A stretch of 33,512 bases of DNA from Clostridia bacterium (GCA_910574835.1 CAJTDE010000042.1:1-33512), one strand, 5' to 3'; counted from the stretch's first letter, positions 25,545 to 33,343 are shown. Notes: a model not told the origin generated them from the letters alone. A program made the numbers and translations.

Positions 25545-26498
25545 ATGGGACTGATGGAAAATTTAGGTAAAATATTTAATGTATCACTGATTTACGCAAC
25601 GTTTCGGGCTTCTACTCCGATTATTTATGCGGCCCTCTGCGCGGCCATTACCCAGCAGGCAAATATTCTGAATATCGGTACGGAGGGTATTATGCTGGTG
25701 GGCGCGTTTACGGCGGTAGCGGTAAGCTACACCACAGGAAGCTGGTTCCTGGGCGTGATTGTGGCTATGCTTGCGGGAGCGGCAATTGCCATGATTATGG
25801 CTGTGGGACATATTAAGTACAATTCGGAAATCTGTGCGATTGGTATGGGAATCAATTTATTTGCCATTGCAATTACGAAGTTCCTGTTAAATACTTTGTT
25901 CCACACCAACGGAACCTTTTCCGATCCCAAGATTATTCCCATTCCCAGAGTGCAGCTTCCGTTTCTGGAGAATATACCGTTTTTGAATCAGCTATTCAAC
26001 AACTGGTGCTTTACGGAATGGTTTGTAATCCTGTTCATTATTATCCTGCAGTTCCTGTTTTACAAAACCGTATGGGGACTTCGCCTTCGGGCCGTAGGAC
26101 AGTTCCCGATGGCAGCCGAGACGGCAGGTATCCGGGTAAATGCCGTGAAATATCAGGCGATGCTGATTTCCGGACTGATCGGCGGTCTTGCAGGAGCACA
26201 CCTTTCCTTAGGTTACAGTGCGCAGTTCGTAGAGAATATGACCAACAGCCGCGGTTTCATGGGTGTTGCGGCTATGTACTTCGGCGGCGCCAATCCGGTG
26301 CTCACGGCAGTGGGCTGTCTGCTCTTTGGTTTCTCGGATTCCGTGGGAGCAAGATTGCAGGCTTATGGCTTCCCAGCACAGTTTGTACTGATGATGCCGT
26401 ATCTGGTAACCGTTCTTGTGCTTGCTATCTCTATGGCAATTAAGCTGGGAGCGGAGCGCAAAAGAGAGTCTTCCCTTGTTACCGGCGATACACATTAA
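25545..26498 (+). CDS. Nucleoside ABC transporter permease 2
   Basis: A hydrophobic protein of 317 residues, the partner of the preceding permease. It contains RASTPIIYAALCAAITQQANILNIGTEGIMLVGAF and the ATPase-contact loop GLRLRAVGQFPMAAETAGIRVNAVKYQ. GNI/GTEG-type permeases of BMP systems have this length. AAGGAGG lies before the ATG at 25545. A GC-rich hairpin without a T run follows. Confidence 0.93.
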   Translation: MGLMENLGKIFNVSLIYATFRASTPIIYAALCAAITQQANILNIGTEGIMLVGAFTAVAVSYTTGSWFLGVIVAMLAGAAIAMIMAVGHIKYNSEICAIGMGINLFAIAITKFLLNTLFHTNGTFSDPKIIPIPRVQLPFLENIPFLNQLFNNWCFTEWFVILFIIILQFLFYKTVWGLRLRAVGQFPMAAETAGIRVNAVKYQAMLISGLIGGLAGAHLSLGYSAQFVENMTNSRGFMGVAAMYFGGANPVLTAVGCLLFGFSDSVGARLQAYGFPAQFVLMMPYLVTVLVLAISMAIKLGAERKRESSLVTGDTH

Positions 26499-26508
26499 CG
26501 GAAGTGAA

Positions 26509-26540
26509 CATGCGGCCGGTTTTTACCTGCCGGCCGCATG
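26509..26540 (+). other. GC-rich hairpin between permease and hydrolase genes
   Basis: CATGCGGCCGG (26509-26519) pairs perfectly over 11 bases with CCGGCCGCATG (26530-26540). AATATTAAG follows instead of a T run, so it is more likely an RNA-stability or processing hairpin than a terminator. Confidence 0.7.
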
Positions 26541-26571
26541 AATATTAAGAAAAGAAAGAGGATTGTTTAAA

Positions 26572-27504
26572 ATGGATAAGATTAAGATAATTCTGGACTG
26601 CGATCCGGGACATGATGATGCGGTTGCGATTACACTGGCGGCAAAGAGTCCGAAGATTGATCTTCTGGGAATTACCGTAGTAGCGGGAAATCAGACTCTT
26701 GAGAACACGGAGCGCAATGCACGCAATATTGTTCAGTGCTTAGGGATCGACGTACCGGTGTACGCTGGCTGTGACCGTCCCATGATTCGGGAGAAGATGA
26801 CGGCGGGCGATATTCATGGAGAGACCGGTCTGGACGGCCCGGTATTTGCTCCTCTGACCAAAGAGCTTGAAAAGGAGCACGCGGTGTCCTATATCATCCG
26901 CACCCTGATGGAGTCCGACGGCGATATCACGGTGGTTACCACAGGGCCTATGACCAATCTGGGCATGGCGATCCGTATGGAGCCTAAGATTGTTGATAAG
27001 ATTAAGCAGATCGTTCTGATGGGCGGCGCCTATACGAACGGCAATGTGACGCCGGCGGCAGAGTTTAACATTATTGCGGACGCGGACGCGGCTTATGTAT
27101 GCTTTACATCCGGCAGACCCATTACCATGATGGGACTGGATGTGACGAGACAGGTTCTCTGCTATCCCAGCATTGTTGAGCGTATGGGCAAGATTGGAAA
27201 CCATGCATCCAAGCTCTTTGTGGATCTCATGGGGCATTTCTGCAAATCCCAGAAGGAAGTGTTCGGCTGGGAGGGCGGTCCTCTTCACGATCCGGTTACC
27301 ATCGCTTACCTGATTGATCCTTCCGTTGTGGAAGTAAAGCCTATGAATGTGCAGATTGATATCAGAAGCACTCAGTCCTACGGAAGAACAAACTGCGATT
27401 TCTTCGGATATCAGCAGCTTCCGGCTACGGCAGATGTGGCTATCGGCATTGATGCGGAGAAGTTCTGGGATATTATTGAGGAAGGACTTCGCCTTTACAG
27501 CTAG
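26572..27504 (+). CDS. Ribonucleoside hydrolase (IUNH family)
   Basis: Cleaves the N-glycosidic bond of imported ribonucleosides to give base and ribose. The 310-residue protein begins with the calcium-binding motif DCDPGHDDA (D9, D11, D15, D16), contains TGPMTNLGMAIRMEP, MGGAYTNGNVTPAAEFNIIADADAA and the C-terminal PLHDPVTIAYLI with the active-site histidine. DCDPGHDDA is the form found in the RihA/RihB/RihC group, but the base preference cannot be read. I chose the ATG at 26572, which has GAGG about 11 bases before it; a TTG at 26563 would be too close to that site. Confidence 0.94.
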   Translation: MDKIKIILDCDPGHDDAVAITLAAKSPKIDLLGITVVAGNQTLENTERNARNIVQCLGIDVPVYAGCDRPMIREKMTAGDIHGETGLDGPVFAPLTKELEKEHAVSYIIRTLMESDGDITVVTTGPMTNLGMAIRMEPKIVDKIKQIVLMGGAYTNGNVTPAAEFNIIADADAAYVCFTSGRPITMMGLDVTRQVLCYPSIVERMGKIGNHASKLFVDLMGHFCKSQKEVFGWEGGPLHDPVTIAYLIDPSVVEVKPMNVQIDIRSTQSYGRTNCDFFGYQQLPATADVAIGIDAEKFWDIIEEGLRLYS

Positions 27505-27522
27505 AGTGAAAGGGATTCATGA

Positions 27523-28803
27523 ATGGAAAGTCTAAAGGAAGTATTAGAAAAAAATAAAGAGCAGTACATACGGCGTTTAATGGATCTTCTTGCCATCGAT
27601 ACCCATGACATTGGTCATGGGATCGGCGGAGGTCTGGAAAAAGAGGGCCAGGATTATATGGTAAAGCTCTTTGAGGAGATGGGCGCGTCCAAGATTGAGA
27701 AAGACCCGATGGAGGAGGCTGTCATCGAAGCATGCTTAAGGGAGCATCAGGAGGGAAACCTGGGCCATGACCAGACGGACCGGTACAATGTCTATGCCAC
27801 CTTTCAGGGAAAGGAAGGAGGAAAAAGCCTTCTCTTTAACAGCCATATTGACGTAATGCCTGCGGATGAGGCGGACGGCTGGACCCATCCTCCCTATGAA
27901 CCGGTGATCGTCGGCGACAAGCTGTATGGCCGGGGCGCGGCGGATATGAAGGCCGGACTGATGGCCTCCGCTATGGCAGTTAAGCTTTTGCAGGATGCAG
28001 GGTGCGAGCTTCCCGGAGATGTCATCATTACCTCAGTGTGCGATGAAGAGGGCGGCGGCAACGGCTCCATGCAGGCGGTGATGCGCGGCCTTAAGGCGGA
28101 CGGCGTGATCAACTGCGAGGGCAGCAGTGACGAGCTGATACTGGCCCATATGGGATGGGTGTTTTTCAAAGTAGAGTTTGAGGGAAGAGCCTGTCATTCC
28201 GGCGGGAAGAAGAACGGCGTCAGCGCCATTGACAAAGCGATCAAGGTGATTCAGGCGCTGAATGAAAAGGAACATGACTGGCTGCTTCAGTATAAGCATC
28301 CGCTGCTTCCGGCGCCCAATCTGAATATCGGCGTTATCAAGGGCGGCACGGCGGGTTCTACGGTTCCCGGCGAGTGTGAATTTTCCACCTGCGTGCATTT
28401 TATTCCCAATCAGATGAGTCACGATCAGGTTGTGAAGGAATTTACGGATACGGTCAGCCGGACGGCTCAGGCCGATCCCTGGATGCAGGAGCATCCCCCC
28501 AAGGTTACCATGTATCAGGCGGGCAACGGTTTTGAGATGGAGCCGGACCATGCATTTGTGAAGACATTTTTAGGTGCATATAAGGATATGATGGGAAGAG
28601 ACATCAAGATTGTAGGCTCTCCCTCCGGCTGTGATTCCAGACTGTGGCGCAATATCGCCGGCTGCCCCACCATCCAGTTCGGCCCCGGGAATCTTTCCGA
28701 GTGTCATAGTGTGGATGAGTGGGTGAGTGTAGAAGCATACCTGCAGTCCATTTTGGTGTATGCCAATACGATTTTAGAGTGGTGTAAAGATAGTAAGAAC
28801 TAA
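27523..28803 (+). CDS. M20-family metallopeptidase/deacylase, first copy
   Basis: A protein of 426 residues of the ArgE/DapE/ACY1 group, zinc enzymes that cleave amide bonds in N-acyl amino acids, small peptides or carbamoyl compounds. Metal ligands and catalytic residues are visible: H108 in FNSHIDVMP, D141 in GRGAADMKAG and E175-E176 in CDEEGGG; the dimerisation domain lies between about 205 and 325, and FGPGNLSECHSVDEWVSVEAY near the C-terminus supplies the last histidine. AAAGGGA precedes the ATG. It follows the hydrolase gene by 18 bases and so belongs to the operon. The substrate is unknown. Confidence 0.9.
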   Translation: MESLKEVLEKNKEQYIRRLMDLLAIDTHDIGHGIGGGLEKEGQDYMVKLFEEMGASKIEKDPMEEAVIEACLREHQEGNLGHDQTDRYNVYATFQGKEGGKSLLFNSHIDVMPADEADGWTHPPYEPVIVGDKLYGRGAADMKAGLMASAMAVKLLQDAGCELPGDVIITSVCDEEGGGNGSMQAVMRGLKADGVINCEGSSDELILAHMGWVFFKVEFEGRACHSGGKKNGVSAIDKAIKVIQALNEKEHDWLLQYKHPLLPAPNLNIGVIKGGTAGSTVPGECEFSTCVHFIPNQMSHDQVVKEFTDTVSRTAQADPWMQEHPPKVTMYQAGNGFEMEPDHAFVKTFLGAYKDMMGRDIKIVGSPSGCDSRLWRNIAGCPTIQFGPGNLSECHSVDEWVSVEAYLQSILVYANTILEWCKDSKN

Positions 28804-28826
28804 AAATAGTAGGAATTAAAAATCAG

Positions 28827-28916
28827 TAATATCCTGACAGTGCACAAATCAATTTACAGGCGCAGCATTAAGCGGCCGGGAATTGATTTAGATCAGGGTG
28901 TGCCGGAAGGATATTA
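28827..28916 (-). repeat. Palindromic dispersed repeat, copy 2, in a 90-base hairpin
   Basis: TAATATCC pairs with GGATATTA at the outside (28827-28834 with 28909-28916), GCAC with GTGC further in, and AAATCAATT with AATTGATTT (28846-28854 with 28881-28889). The core, read on minus, resembles 667-712 including the GGCCG and CTGTAAATTGATTT parts. It fills the gap before the GATase-like gene, where it could act as a leader structure or just be an inserted repeat. Confidence 0.65.
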
Positions 28917-28942
28917 TGGAACTAAGATAAGGAGATTGAACA

Positions 28943-29689
28943 ATGGCAAAAAAAATACTTTTAGCAGGAGAATCCTGGATGAGCCACACAACTCATGTAA
29001 AAGGCTTTGACACATTTTTTACTTCCGTATATGAGACAGGCGAGCAGTATCTGAAGGCAGCTATGGAGCGCGGAGGCTATGACTTTACCTTCCTTCCCAA
29101 CCATCTGGCTATGGAGGAGTTCCCCTTTACCCTGGAGGAGCTTAAAGAGTATGATCTGATTATCCTTTCCGATATCGGTGCGAACACCCTGCTTCTGCCC
29201 ACGGCAACCTTTACCAGAAGCGAGATGAAGCCCAACCGCTGTAACCTTATCCGTGATTACGTTCTGCAGGGCGGTTCACTTCTGATGGTAGGCGGCTACA
29301 TGACCTTCTCCGGTGTAGATGCAAAGGGCAAATGGCAGGATACCGCCGTACAGGAGGTGCTTCCCGTTACCGTTCTTTCCGTTGACGACAGAATGGAGCA
29401 CTGCGAGGGCGTTCGTCCCGTAACCGTAAAGGAGCATCCCGTATTGAAGGGACTTGGCGAGTGGCCGAGAGTGCTTGGCTACAATAAGACTGTAATCCGT
29501 GACGGCGCAGAACTTCTTGCAACTGTGGAGGAAGATCCTTTTATCGCTCTTGGAACCTATGGCGAGGGACGTTCCGCCGTATTTACAACGGACTGTGCGC
29601 CTCACTGGGCGCCGCCTGAGTTCTGCGAGTGGGAAGGCTATGACGTGCTGTTCCAGAATCTGGCAAAGTGGCTGACAAAGGAAATCTAA
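28943..29689 (+). CDS. GATase1-like (DUF1355/ThuA-type) protein
   Basis: A protein of 248 residues with a flavodoxin-like Rossmann layout: KKILLAGESWMSHTTHVKGFDTFF at the start, then YDLIILSDIGANTLLLP, LIRDYVLQGGSLLMVGGYMTFSGVDAKGKWQDT, and FIALGTYGEGRSAVFTTDCAPHWAPPEFCEWEGY. This pattern fits the putative glutamine amidotransferase family DUF1355. I do not see the usual nucleophile-elbow Cys of true amidotransferases, so amidotransferase activity is doubtful. AGGAG lies before the ATG. It sits between two M20 peptidase genes, which suggests handling of the same unknown compound. Confidence 0.8.
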   Translation: MAKKILLAGESWMSHTTHVKGFDTFFTSVYETGEQYLKAAMERGGYDFTFLPNHLAMEEFPFTLEELKEYDLIILSDIGANTLLLPTATFTRSEMKPNRCNLIRDYVLQGGSLLMVGGYMTFSGVDAKGKWQDTAVQEVLPVTVLSVDDRMEHCEGVRPVTVKEHPVLKGLGEWPRVLGYNKTVIRDGAELLATVEEDPFIALGTYGEGRSAVFTTDCAPHWAPPEFCEWEGYDVLFQNLAKWLTKEI

Positions 29690-29732
29690 TTATTTGCCTA
29701 ATGTACAGGTAATGAAATCTAAGCTTATTAAA

Positions 29733-29861
29733 TGGTAAAGCCGCAAAGGCGCACGAGAGAAACTTTTATGAGTGCCCTTTCGAATAAAAGTTTCTCACAT
29801 CACAGGTGTGTCGAAGCGGCTTTACCCTTTAGTGCCGTCGCGCAGCGACTACAATAGGGGG
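29733..29861 (+). ncRNA. Structured 129-base repeat element, copy 1 (possible leader RNA)
   Basis: An outer stem GGTAAAGCCGC/GCGGCTTTACC (29734-29744 with 29816-29826) encloses a second stem GGCGCAC/GTGTGTC (29748-29754 with 29806-29812) and a 13-pair hairpin GAGAAACTTTTAT/ATAAAAGTTTCTC (29757-29769 with 29784-29796). A small hairpin GTCGC-GCA-GCGAC (29837-29849) follows just before the ribosome site. The copy at 32189-32317 differs at ten of 129 positions and keeps every stem. The element ends in the Shine-Dalgarno sequence of the next gene. I do not recognise it as a known riboswitch or ribozyme class. Confidence 0.75.
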
Positions 29862-29868
29862 AAGTACA

Positions 29869-30999
29869 TTGGAAAATAAGGCTTTGAATTTGTTAAAAGC
29901 GCTGCTTGAGATTCCGTCCGTAAATTCCAAAGATCGGGAAAGCCGGGTGGCCGAATACCTGGCGGATTACTTTCAGAAGCATGGGATAGAGTCTTGTGTT
30001 CAGTATCTGGATGAAAACCATGCAAATGTGCTGGCTTATATACCGGGAACGGATTCCGGCCGGCGTATGATCTGGAACGGACATTTGGATACGGTACCTT
30101 ATGGTAATTTGGAGGAATGGAAGACCGATCCGGCAGCGGCCGTTCTAAAGGATGGCAGGCTTTTTGCCCGAGGTGCTTCGGACATGAAAAGTGGGTTGGC
30201 AGCTATGGTGTATGCGCTGTGTCATACACCGGAGCCGCCGGCTTATGATATTCAATTTATCGGAACCTGTGACGAGGAGAAGAATGGCCTGGGCGCGTCG
30301 TCAGTCCTTAAGGACGGAATGATGGATGCGGAATACCTTTTGGTGGGTGAACCGACGAATATGAGTCTGGGAGTTGCACAAAAGGGGTGTCTCTGGCTTG
30401 AGATTCGCACAAAGGGAAGGACCAGTCACGGAGCCTATCCCCAGGAGGGAATCAACGCGGTAGACTATGGAGTGGAGCTGGCGTCAGGGCTTAAGGCTTA
30501 TGTACAAAGCTTTACCTCTCAGATCCTTGGAGCGTCTACGGCGCAGATTACCATGATTCAGGGCGGCGTGGCTATGAATATGACGCCGGACGAGTGCGGG
30601 ATTCGAATGGATATTCGCATGGTTCCCGGGCTGACAAAAGAGATGGTGCTTGAGAAGGCCGAAGAGCTTCTTTTGAAGGAGCAGGAAAAGGAACCCGGTT
30701 TTGCGGCGGAATTTGCCGTTTTAAACGATCGCCGGGCCATTGAGATTGACAGCCGAGACTGGCTGCCTTCAACTCTTCGCAGGCTTCTTCAATCATATGG
30801 ATACGAAGGAAGCGATATCGGCGTCAATTTCTTTACGGATGCTTCCGTTTTGGACCGGGCGGGAGAAAAGAAGATTCTGCTGTTTGGACCAGGGGAGCCG
30901 TCTATGGCACATAAGCCCAATGAATATGTCAGCGTGAAGAAATATGAGGATGCAATTCAGGTACTGCAGAAATTGATGCGGCAGAAAATGCCCGGATAG
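29869..30999 (+). CDS. M20-family metallopeptidase/deacylase, second copy
   Basis: A protein of 376 residues of the ArgE/DapE group, shorter than the copy at 27523 and clearly diverged from it. Active-site residues are H72 in WNGHLDTVP, D105 in RGASDMKSG and E136-E137 in TCDEEKNG; LVGEPTN and the lid domain with TKGRTSHGAYPQEGINAV are typical. The C-terminal FGPGEPSMAHKPNEYVSVKKYEDA supplies the last metal-binding histidine. The start is TTG at 29869 behind AGGGGGAAG. The structured repeat lies immediately upstream. The family cleaves N-acyl or N-succinyl amino acids and peptides; the substrate here is unknown. Confidence 0.9.
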   Translation: MENKALNLLKALLEIPSVNSKDRESRVAEYLADYFQKHGIESCVQYLDENHANVLAYIPGTDSGRRMIWNGHLDTVPYGNLEEWKTDPAAAVLKDGRLFARGASDMKSGLAAMVYALCHTPEPPAYDIQFIGTCDEEKNGLGASSVLKDGMMDAEYLLVGEPTNMSLGVAQKGCLWLEIRTKGRTSHGAYPQEGINAVDYGVELASGLKAYVQSFTSQILGASTAQITMIQGGVAMNMTPDECGIRMDIRMVPGLTKEMVLEKAEELLLKEQEKEPGFAAEFAVLNDRRAIEIDSRDWLPSTLRRLLQSYGYEGSDIGVNFFTDASVLDRAGEKKILLFGPGEPSMAHKPNEYVSVKKYEDAIQVLQKLMRQKMPG

Positions 31000-31010
31000 A
31001 ATTATGTTGC

Positions 31011-31039
31011 TTGTCATGAAATGAACAGTATGGTATGAT
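31011..31039 (+). promoter_or_regulatory. Promoter of the ribokinase gene
   Basis: TTGTCA (31011-31016) and TATGAT (31034-31039) are spaced by exactly 17 bases and lie about 30 bases before the ATG, just after the stop of the M20 gene. The kinase may therefore be expressed separately from the upstream operon. Confidence 0.7.
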
Positions 31040-31068
31040 GTTATGGAAAAAAAGAAGGAGAACGGGTA

Positions 31069-31971
31069 ATGAAGGTAATCTGTTTTGGCTCATTGAATAT
31101 TGATTATACGTATAAGGTGGATCATTTTGTACAAAAAGGGGAGACGCTGTCTTCCGATTCCCTTCAAGTTTTCAGCGGCGGGAAAGGATTGAATCAGTCG
31201 ATAGCGCTGGCCAAGGCGGGTGTTGAGACCTGGCATGCAGGCTCCATCGGAGAGGACGGAAGATTTCTTTTAAAGCAGATGGAGGATGCCGGTGTCAATA
31301 CGGACTGTGTTACTATTTTGACTGACACAAGAACCGGCAATGCAATCATTCAGAATGACAAAGAGGGAGACAACTGTATCCTTCTTTATGGCGGGGCAAA
31401 CCAGGCCATTACCAGGGAGCAGGTGGACGAAGTTATGGGCCGCTGCGAGAAAGGGGATTTCCTGGTACTGCAAAATGAGATCAATGAGCTGACCTATATT
31501 GTGGAACAGGCTCATGAAAAAGGGCTTAAGATTGTGCTGAATCCTTCGCCTATGAATGAAAAGATCCGCAGGCTGCCGCTTGCGTATGTGGACTATTTTA
31601 TGCTCAATGAGATCGAAGCGGGACAGATCCTAAATCGGGAGATTCAGGAAGGCTTTGACAAGGAAGAGCTTGGTAGGGCCTTAATGGAGTGCTTCCCCAA
31701 TGCGGTGATAGTATTGACCCTGGGAAAAGAGGGCGCTATCTATATGGATCAGAATGAGACCTTTACGCAGTCCTCTTACAAGGTGAAGGCTGTGGATACC
31801 ACAGCTGCCGGGGATACTTTTACCGGATACTTTATCGGAGGAATCTTAAGAGGGCTTCCTGTTCGGGAGGCTATGGATATGGCGTCCCGCGCTTCAGCCA
31901 TTGCCGTGACGAGGCTGGGGGCTTCGCCCTCAATTCCGGTTTTAAAGGAAGTAGAGGAGATTTCGTTTTGA
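31069..31971 (+). CDS. rbsK: Ribokinase (PfkB family)
   Basis: Phosphorylates ribose released by the nucleoside hydrolase to ribose 5-phosphate. The 300-residue protein has GSLNIDYTYKVDHFVQKGET, the first PfkB signature FSGGKGLNQSIALAKAG and the catalytic loop DTTAAGDTFTGYF (243-255, base D249). The AAGD form and the C-terminal AIAVTRLGASPSIP closely follow Escherichia coli ribokinase. AAGGAG precedes the ATG. It has its own promoter and a terminator after it. It is a paralogue of the kinase half of the protein at 19566. Confidence 0.88.
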   Translation: MKVICFGSLNIDYTYKVDHFVQKGETLSSDSLQVFSGGKGLNQSIALAKAGVETWHAGSIGEDGRFLLKQMEDAGVNTDCVTILTDTRTGNAIIQNDKEGDNCILLYGGANQAITREQVDEVMGRCEKGDFLVLQNEINELTYIVEQAHEKGLKIVLNPSPMNEKIRRLPLAYVDYFMLNEIEAGQILNREIQEGFDKEELGRALMECFPNAVIVLTLGKEGAIYMDQNETFTQSSYKVKAVDTTAAGDTFTGYFIGGILRGLPVREAMDMASRASAIAVTRLGASPSIPVLKEVEEISF

Positions 31972-32032
31972 TACATAAGTAAAATAAGCGTGTCGGCTTT
32001 ACGCTTGGCGCGCTGTCAAAGAAAAGGAAGCG

Positions 32033-32064
32033 AAGGGATGTGGCGGCTGCCATGTCCCTTTTCT
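32033..32064 (+). terminator. Rho-independent terminator after the ribokinase gene
   Basis: AAGGGATGTGGC (32033-32044) pairs with GCCATGTCCCTT (32049-32060), twelve pairs including two G-U, around GGCT, followed by TTCT. Confidence 0.75.
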
Positions 32065-32188
32065 AAATGGCGCTGTGTCCGGAAGTCTCTGAGAGTATCA
32101 GGAAAAAATAGCGGTTGATATTTTTACAGGGATGTGATAGGAATATAGACAGTAGATAAAAAAGAGCTGTATCGTAGCGACTAGAGTC

Positions 32189-32317
32189 TGGTAAAGTCGC
32201 AAAGGCGCACGAGAGGAACTTTTATGAGTGCCCTTTCGAATAAAAGTTTCTCTCATCACAGGTGCGCCGAAGCGACTTTACCCTTCAGTGCCGTCGCGCA
32301 GCGACTCAAATAGGAGG
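32189..32317 (+). ncRNA. Structured 129-base repeat element, copy 2 (possible leader RNA)
   Basis: Same fold and length as the copy at 29733. The outer stem is GGTAAAGTCGC/GCGACTTTACC (32190-32200 with 32272-32282): a C-G pair of copy 1 is replaced by T-A, a compensatory change. In the second stem the partner reads GTGCGCC, turning two G-U pairs into G-C; in the long hairpin one A-U becomes G-U. The terminal hairpin and the AGGAGG at the 3' end are kept. The degV start codon lies nine bases after the element. Confidence 0.75.
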
Positions 32318-32325
32318 TTTATATT

Positions 32326-33174
32326 ATGGCAGTAAAGCTGGTAGTGGATTCTGCATCGGATATTGATTTGAAGGAAGCGGAAGCGCTGGGTGTTCATATG
32401 ATACCCATGTCCATCCAATTTGGAGATAAGACCTATGCGGATGGCATCGATCTGTCCGGCACGGCATTTTTTGAGAAGCTCATAGAGAGCAGCGAGCTTC
32501 CCACCACAAGCCAAATCACTATGTTTCAATTTGAGGAATGTTTTACCGAGCTTACGGCGGATGGCAGTGAGGTGGTTGTAATCACCTTATCCTCCAAGCT
32601 TTCCGGAACCTATGCGGGAGCCGTATCCGCGGCGCGCTCCTTCCCGGGAAAGGTGTTTGTGGTAGACAGTCTCAATGTATGTATCGGGGAGCGGATTCTG
32701 ATTCAATATGCGGTTCGGCTTCTAAAGGAAGGACTTACTGCAAAGGAGCTGGAAGAGAGGCTTCTAGAGGCTCGAAAGCGGATAAAACTTATGGCCCTTC
32801 TGAGCACACTGGAATATCTCCAAAAGGGAGGAAGAATCTCTGCGGCTGTGGCTATGTCCGGCGCTGTTCTACATATTAAACCGGTTATTTCCATTGAGGA
32901 TGGAGAGGTCAAGATGATAGGAAAGGCTATGGGTTCGAAAAAGGGAAATAACCTTTTGATGCAGCTTATAAGCAAGTCCGGCGGTATTGACTTTGAGATG
33001 CCTTATGCGACGGCATATTCAGGCCTTGAGGACAGCCTTTTGAAGAAATATCTGAGGGACAGCGCATTTCTCTGGGAAGATGAGATTGGTGAGATTCCTT
33101 CCTACTGTATCGGAAGCACCATCGGAACCCATGTGGGACCGGGGGCGATTGCGGTAGCATTTTTTGCAAAATAA
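32326..33174 (+). CDS. DegV family protein (FakB-type fatty-acid-binding)
   Basis: A protein of 282 residues. DegV/FakB proteins bind a fatty acid and present it to the kinase FakA for phosphorylation and entry into phospholipid synthesis. The N-terminal VVDSASDIDLKEAEALGVHMIPMSIQFGDKTYADGIDLSGTAFFEKL and TTSQITMFQFEECF, the middle LSSKLSGTYAGAVSAA, LEYLQKGGRIS and the C-terminal IGSTIGTHVGPGAIAVAFF are standard for the family. AGGAGG at the end of the structured repeat serves as ribosome site. No fakA lies in the window. The link to the fatty-acid cluster is functional only; the genes are 16 kb apart. Confidence 0.92.
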   Translation: MAVKLVVDSASDIDLKEAEALGVHMIPMSIQFGDKTYADGIDLSGTAFFEKLIESSELPTTSQITMFQFEECFTELTADGSEVVVITLSSKLSGTYAGAVSAARSFPGKVFVVDSLNVCIGERILIQYAVRLLKEGLTAKELEERLLEARKRIKLMALLSTLEYLQKGGRISAAVAMSGAVLHIKPVISIEDGEVKMIGKAMGSKKGNNLLMQLISKSGGIDFEMPYATAYSGLEDSLLKKYLRDSAFLWEDEIGEIPSYCIGSTIGTHVGPGAIAVAFFAK

Positions 33175-33201
33175 GCGGTTGGCGTTTACATTGTGACCGG
33201 T

Positions 33202-33343
33202 GTTACTGTTCACCCCGTGATCGGCAACACGCTTCGCGATGCACAGAAATCGCAAAAAGATGCGATTTTGCGCTGAAAAACTCGGGATTTCCGCACAAAA
33301 TGTGCGGAAACACCTCGCGGAACTGTGGTGTGTGAACAGTAAC
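33202..33343. repeat. Multi-hairpin intergenic element bounded by inverted 12-bp repeats
   Basis: GTTACTGTTCAC (33202-33213) and GTGAACAGTAAC (33332-33343) are exact reverse complements. The left end also forms a complete copy of the 27-bp palindrome (33202-33228). Inside are two perfect hairpins: AAATCGCA/TGCGATTT (33247-33254 with 33261-33268) and TTTCCGCACA/TGTGCGGAAA (33288-33297 with 33301-33310). No coding capacity is present. It looks like a small non-autonomous mobile or repetitive element after degV. Confidence 0.7.

Noticed and set aside
26006-26443. Plus-strand frame of 145 codons within permease 2
   Set aside because: It overlaps a membrane protein with clear family motifs in another frame; the translation is arginine- and cysteine-rich and not protein-like.
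26509-26540. Hairpin as a terminator after permease 2
   Set aside because: The stem is strong but no T run follows on plus, and the hydrolase gene downstream belongs functionally to the operon; kept as an RNA hairpin only.
29733-29861. Structured repeat as a T-box, TPP, SAM, FMN or purine riboswitch
   Set aside because: None of the conserved core strings of those classes that I know (for example the T-box AGGGTGG motif) is present, so I did not assign a class.
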